A stretch of DNA of 64,000 bases from NCBI RefSeq assembly GCF_009870125.1, contig NC_046679.1, positions 15,190,001-15,254,000 on the forward strand, written 5' to 3'. The first letter of the stretch is position 1, and each line of letters begins with the position of its first letter. The translations under genes were made by a program, and so were the position numbers. The notes beneath the pieces are model-generated. The model was not told the DNA's origin, did not search any database, and saw only the letters and a program-made list of their open reading frames with translations. The DNA is from Drosophila pseudoobscura. Its lineage: Eukaryota > Arthropoda > Insecta > Diptera > Drosophilidae. Below are positions 58,590 to 64,000 of the stretch, one piece after another.

Positions 58590-59236
58590 TTACTCCGACT
58601 GATCCTTTTCGCCATAGTTATAGTGGAGGAAGCGCAGGCCCTGCACAGACTGGGCCGTGGCATTCGTGGCATGGCAGGCGAACAGAAGCCAATTCCGGGG
58701 CTGGACCTTGTAGGCGAAGCGCATGAAGATACACGAGTAGAGCGTCAGAGCTGGAAGGGAAACGTTTTGTGATCAGAAATGTAATCTAGTATGTGGGATT
58801 CAATTAACGCCAGCCTTATCGGCAGCCCCTTCGAAAGACTCGACGCGTTTTTCGCTTATCAGAGAGCCAGACTAGTAGTGATTTGCACATAGCCCTATCA
58901 TATAAAATAGTACTCGTTCTGATTAGGAAATCTGCGACGGAAACTTTCGATGCTGAACACGCGTGTAGCGTCAAAACTGGTTTGCTGATCAAATTCACAT
59001 CTTACCGAGTGTCATTTTGCCCGATATGAACTTGGGGCTCTTTTGTGTATCGGCGAGTGCGGCCAGCGGAATGCCCCAATTGGCCACGGGTCCCCAGAAG
59101 TGGGTGCTATTGATGAGTAAAGATAGCAGCAGTCAATTACGAATTCTAGAACCCAAGGCGACCTTCAAATGCACCTCATAAAGTAGTCCCTCCATTCCTT
59201 GCTGGCCGTTGTGGCCATTCCGCGTCTGATGGACAT
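58590..59236 (-). CDS. Mpc1: Mitochondrial pyruvate carrier subunit 1
   Basis: Minus strand, exons 59175-59236, 59006-59106 and 58590-58750, joined in phases 2 and 1 (GTGCAT, GTAAGA donors; TCAATAG, CTTCCAG acceptors), give 107 residues, the length I recall for fly MPC1. The protein reads [20 protein letters not shown], then [23 protein letters not shown] and [20 protein letters not shown], all diagnostic of MPC1; the last is nearly identical from flies to human. MPC1 pairs with MPC2 in the mitochondrial inner membrane to import pyruvate. A six-frame search shows no open frame for it because all three exons are short. It is convergent with Xrp1. Confidence 0.96.
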
Positions 59237-59602
59237 GATGCTTTTACTCGGGTACGGGATAATCCAAATACAGCCGAATAAGTTGATTAGATGGTTGGTT
59301 CACCTGGATGGTAAAATACCGATTAGATTGTCTCTCGGCTCGAAACTATAAAATGTTCCTCAGGGTCTTACAGGTTGTTGATGTTCTCGTTCTCGCTGGC
59401 AGGCCTTGATCCAAAAGACCAGAAATTGTGCTCTATTGGTGGCGGGCAGAGTTTTCCGGATAACTGAAATTTAATGTTTCGATGTCTAAAATTCGGTTTG
59501 TTGATGTGTTCAGGCCCAGAGACTATTTAAAAGTTATATAAATTTTCGAAACGAAAAAACAACAAACCACAACAACACAAATTTCAGAGCAGATGTGTCA
59601 AA

Positions 59603-59627
59603 CAGTGTGACCGCGGACTTATCGATA
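59603..59627 (-). promoter_or_regulatory. Mpc1: Mpc1 housekeeping promoter motifs (Motif 1 and DRE)
   Basis: GGTCACACTG on the minus strand (59603-59612) matches core promoter Motif 1, bound by M1BP. TATCGATA at 59620-59627 is a perfect DRE, bound by DREF. Both are hallmarks of broadly expressed fly genes. The 5' UTR probably starts around 59540-59580. Confidence 0.7.
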
Positions 59628-59731
59628 CCCTCAGACGACCCTCAGAAATATACCGAAACTTACCGCTTCATTTTTAAAATATACCGTAAATTATACTGAC
59701 GAATTCCAGTTCTATTTTACATATTCCTCGT

Positions 59732-60330
59732 TTTTGATATTCTGTCGAATATTACTAGCTATATAGAACATTAAGCCATGCCATTATAAATTTATACGAT
59801 TGATGAATCAATTTTCTATTTAATTGATGTATTCTTAATACTTGCTTTTATTGCATTTTGCGTAAAAAGATGTTTTAGCGAAATAAGTCAAACAAAAAAC
59901 AAGTAGCGAAATAGGTCAAAGCAAAAAGACGAAAGAGGATAGTCGTTCAATTGTTCAATTTTGATATCCCGTCGAATATTATTAGCTAGATAAAACAATT
60001 TGCCATGTCCACATAATTTTATACGATTCATGAATTAATTTTCTATTTAACTGGTGTATGCTTAATACTTGCTCTTATTGGATCTTGTCTAAAAAAAGGT
60101 TTTAGCAAAATAGTTCAAAATAAAAAATACGAAAGAGGATAGTCGTTCATATTGCTCAATTTAGAGATACCGTTGAATAATTATGGCTAACTAAACCCCT
60201 TAGTTCTGCCCACATAATTTTAGGCCGTTGATGAATACATTTTCTACAAGAATGGCTAGTTTTTAGTCCTTGCTTTTATTTTATTTTGGCTAAAACAAGT
60301 TTTAGACTAAATAGTTCAACAAAAAAAACA
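59732..60330. repeat. Diverged tandem repeat, three units of about 200-230 bp
   Basis: Three consecutive units start at about 59732, 59959 and 60161. Shared landmarks in the same order: GAATATTA-TAGCTA, CATAATTTTATACGATT with TGATGAAT, ATTTTCTA, TTAATACTTGCT-TTATT, GGTTTTAGC-AAATA, and GAAAGAGGATAGTCGTTCA at the end of units 1 and 2. Divergence grows from left to right. No coding potential. Confidence 0.75.
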
Positions 60331-63300
60331 GTCGAAATGTGGCTGGTATTTGAAGACATGATGCGTGCATAGACCTTTGTATACGCTATTTCGTTAATTT
60401 AATAGCAGACAAGATTAAATCACAGCATCCCTATATAGCTAGCAGCTAGTCATAATTTCTGGGTAGTTACCGTATAGATCATAGCAGCCAGCAACGGTTG
60501 TTATTAATAATAATTAAAATATCGGTTTTGGTAATAGAGAGTTTAAATCGGTTAACGGTTCCCGTTCCGGTTCCGGTTCCTGTTTCGGTATGATTCGCAG
60601 CTTCAAGTGTTTAATCCACCACGCGCTTCCGCTCTTTCGCTCTTTACGGCCATCAAAAGAGATTTGGGGCGGCGCGAGCTGGTGCGCCGTGCGACACACA
60701 TTCTGCGCCGCCGAGTCCTTGGGTCCCCGAAGCATTCGCAGCAGCAGCAGAAGCGGATTCGCATTCGGAACTCTGTTTCAGAGTGAATTTGCAACTCGAG
60801 AGTGACGGCACGACGGCGGCTAACGGAACAAGGCTCGGTAAATAGTCCAGGCGAAACACACAGAGGCGGCGGCATCCACAACAGTGGCAGTGGCAGTGGC
60901 AGTGTCAGCAGCACCAACACAGACAAGAGGATAGGCAAAGCAGAGCAGAGTGGAAGTGGAAATGGGAATGGTCATGCCTGCCGCTGTCGCTGTCGCCGTC
61001 GCTGCTTCTCCTACCATGTAATCCCCACTAGTGTCTGTGTATGTTGTGTGTGTGTGTGTGTGGTCAGTGTGTGTCATTTTCCCAGTGCGGTAGACCAGAC
61101 TATGACGAAAAGACTACGGCGGAAAATCGGAAAATTGGAATCGTGTGTGCATTTGGAAAACCAAACCGTCTGCGTGTGCTTCTTTTGTTACTGATGGTGC
61201 TGTCGGTCCATATTCGTTAAGCCAGCGTCATCAGTGGCAACAGCCGCACCGCAACCCAACCCCCAGAAGAACGAGTATGGTATGGCATGCCCTGCCGCTG
61301 CCGCCGCCATACAGCCCTCAGCAGAAAAATCAATCCCCCGGTCGCACAGCGCAGACAGCGCCACACCAGACGTGGGAGTGTTTTTTTTTTTGGTCTTTCG
61401 CAAGAAGAAAAACGAAAAACCGTCAACCTCCAAGCCGAATAGAAATTTTACTTTTTATGCCATTGCAGACACAGTATTTGTTTCGAAATATTCCGCAGAC
61501 AAAACCCTTAGCCAGCCCCCTACACAACACACGAGAAAGACTGACAGGCAGAAAATGTTAAGAGAAAATCAAATGGCCGCTCCCAAAAAATCCCGAATTT
61601 ATCCACAACAACCAGAGCAGGGCAGAGCATGGCCACGGGGCAATGGGAACGGGGGGAACAGGAAACCAGGGGGAGAGGGGGAGAGCAACCACAACAACAG
61701 ACAAAGAAATTAAAAGAAAGAGTAGTAGCATTGAGAAGAATTGAAATCGGCACATAAAGATGCTTTAAAAAGCATTGGGTTTATGATATTAAATATATAT
61801 TATATGAGCAGAGTTGGTGGGCGTGTCGGTAGTGGTAGTGGCCCGACCTACTTTGGCTTAGGTCTGAAGGTCTTTGTCATTAGTTGGGCTCTCTAAGAAC
61901 TCTGGGCTAATTACCAGAAGACGACGACACCCCCGGCTGTGCCCAGCTCTGGGGTAGAATTTTCACCAAATGTCTCAATTGAATAAGTGCGAAATTCGAG
62001 TAGAGCAGAGCTCCACACATGGATGGGGATAGTTAGTCCGAATGGGTGAGTGGGTGAATGTGGGTGGGTGTCCATTGTGCCGAGCCTAGTTAAAGTGTCC
62101 GAATCTTAATCTGTTTACTTGTCGGCTGTTGATTCAATCAACACGAACACACAGATGCACTCTCTCAATGCAAATTGGGTTTATTGTTCGGTCAATTGGA
62201 TAAGATTTGCTTAGGTGATTGGCTCGGAAGATTATGAGCTCGAAAGATGATGTATGTGCTGTGCTGGCTTGGACGTTGACGTTGACGTTGAGGATGAGGA
62301 TGAGGTGATTTGGCACTTGCCAGATCTAGTTTCAGTTGCTAAACAGCAACCAGTGCGTGAGGACGACCCGTGTTCAGGCCCATAGACGATTACCCCAAAA
62401 ACAGACTCTGTTGAGCAGTGCTAATCCTTTCATCTATCCCTCTCTTTCTCTCCGAACACACAAAAAGGATTTTCCGTGAAAGTGACTCGAGTGTGAAATG
62501 ATATTTTAAGAAACAAAGCGAATCAGGCCAGAGCCAAAGTGCAAACAAAACGAAAAGTGTTCAGCAGCAAACATCGCACCCACAAAAGGATCGGGGCCCA
62601 AGGAGCCACAGACTGCACTCCAATGCAGTCCCCACTGTAGGTGCGTATAAGTCAGACAACAATTAACCAAAAACCAAACACAGCACCCAACTAGGGGGAA
62701 GGCTAAATGCTAGGACTAGGACTAGGACTAGGACTATGGCATATCACAGGTTTTTTTTGCCAAAAGGGCGTGTGTTTTATCCTCTCTCTGAAAGTCTTTG
62801 TGAGTGTGCTAACGTGTGTGTGTGTATGTGTGGATGAGTGGGTGAGTGGCGCTGCTTCCTCTCTGGTTACTCTTTTTGTTGGCATTTTTCATTGATGTTG
62901 ATGGTTTCGTATATCAACTTGGTGCTTCTTTCTCCTTTCTCCTTTCTCCACTCTCCAGTCGGTCGGTGTGTAATAAAATTGATGATAAAATAAAAATGGA
63001 TAATGGGCGATTTTTGGCAGCCGCTCTTCGTCTCGGCCAAGAGTCTGGCAAAAGTTGTTTACCGTCTCTCATTTTTGTGGTAATTCACCAACACCACAAT
63101 TCACACACACACACACACACACACAAACGGCGACCACGAGCAGTGGTTGCTTTCTCTTTTGTCTCTTTCAACGCGGTTCGGTCTCTCTTTTGCCTTCCTT
63201 CTCTCTTATTGTTGGGGGAGGACTGTGTGGTGTCTGTGTGTGTGTGGGTGGGTGGGTGGTTGGTGAGGTGCTTCATGCATCCTGCCTCTGATAACAAAGC

Positions 63301-64000
63301 TGCACGGCCGTTAATGTTGCCGCTGATGGTGCGAGTCCTGACTTGCCTAAAAATTGCAGCATTTTAATCAGGATAATGCGGGAGACAGATACGAAATACA
63401 AACAGGAAGCACACGAACACAAACATACACACAACACAGGGGGGTGGCTTTGCCCCGCCCCTAACACAGGACGACATTAAGGGAGTACACGTTCTGGCTT
63501 CTTCGGAACTGGCTTACGTCTGGTTCTGGACTGGCTTTGGTCTTGGTCTTGGTCTTGGCATAATTTGCCTGTCGTATCGTATTTAGCCGGGTTAATTACC
63601 GAATATCGTGTTGATAGCTTAAGCGTTTCATGAGGCGCCATAATGTGGCAGCGCCAAAGGAGCGCCAGCGGTGTGTCCTTGAGGCACTTTTTAAAATATT
63701 TCCATTGTTGTGCGGTCTCCGGCAATGGTCTCCTAGCCACATTGAGACCTCCTGCAATGGCCAAAGCAATGGCTGCGATAAGGTTAAATATTTAATAGGG
63801 TTTCCAGCTCCTCCTGCTCTCTCTCTCTCTGTGTCTCTAGCGACAACTGTCTTTCTCTCTGTCTATCTGTCTGTCAGTCAGCCGAGAGTTTCTGTCTGTT
63901 TGTCTCTGTCAATGCTGCGACAACACTTGGCTTCGGGAAAAGTTTTGACTCTTCCTTCGCATTGTTTTTGTCCCCCTTGACTATTGTTTTTTGTCCCTGG
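60331..64000. other. Noncoding right end, possibly first exon and intron of a rightward gene
   Basis: GC-richer sequence from about 60540 to 60840 ends at a donor-like CTCG|GTAAAT (60838) and may be a first noncoding exon. Beyond it are GTGGCA, CA, CT and GGACTA-type simple repeats and low-complexity open frames on both strands. No protein-coding gene is supported. Confidence 0.45.

Noticed and set aside
61145-61713. Overlapping frames of 130-160 codons
   Set aside because: Low-complexity, open in several frames, with poly-T interruption and no recognisable protein; more likely intronic or leader sequence.

Overview
This is insect nuclear DNA from a Drosophila, probably of the obscura group. 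The genes have short introns with GT..AG ends, and C-ending codons are preferred. Noncoding DNA is full of CA, CT and CAG-type microsatellites. The opsin is clearly an orthologue of the ocellar opsin Rh2. Rh2, EndoA, Sgsh, Xrp1 and Mpc1 are, from memory, neighbours in band 91D of D. melanogaster 3R, so the window is a conserved block of Muller element E. The obscura-group assignment is an inference from sequence character and remembered Rh2 divergence, not a measurement.

Layout. 1-4.9 kb: no gene seen. 5.2-6.1 kb: a small secreted Kunitz-domain protein (two exons). 6.1-26.8 kb: a gene desert with simple repeats, one DINE-1/Helentron-like element (15.2-16.4 kb) and a dense TGACAG cluster (6.3-6.9 kb). 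26.9-29.4 kb: a degenerate low-molecular-weight tyrosine phosphatase gene packed directly against Rh2. 30.1-34.0 kb: three small minus-strand genes, two for secreted proteins and one for an acidic HMG-box-like protein. 35.2-38.6 kb: EndoA (endophilin A) with long UTRs. 40.2-41.8 kb: Sgsh (heparan N-sulfatase), minus strand. 42.6-43.7 kb: a second full DINE-1-like copy. About 45-58 kb: Xrp1 (AT-hook/bZIP stress factor), with a uORF-rich short-isoform leader, an alternative upstream coding exon and a 4.2-kb intron before the shared exons. 58.6-59.2 kb: Mpc1 (mitochondrial pyruvate carrier), minus strand, convergent with Xrp1. 59.7-60.3 kb: a diverged tandem repeat. 60.3-64 kb: noncoding.

The genes are not an operon; they are independent transcription units. 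The most interesting points are four. (1) In the upstream Xrp1 coding exon, the frame with gene-like codon use stops 29 bases before the splice donor, while a second open frame overlapping it is the one that joins the bZIP exons. That implies a +1 frameshift, an indel, an unseen intron or two proteins. (2) The phosphatase-like protein has lost both the P-loop arginine and the general-acid aspartate. (3) The Xrp1 locus carries three uORFs, a C/EBP-ATF type site, a GATA cluster and a near-perfect p53 site. (4) Several repeats and motif clusters are not explained by any gene.
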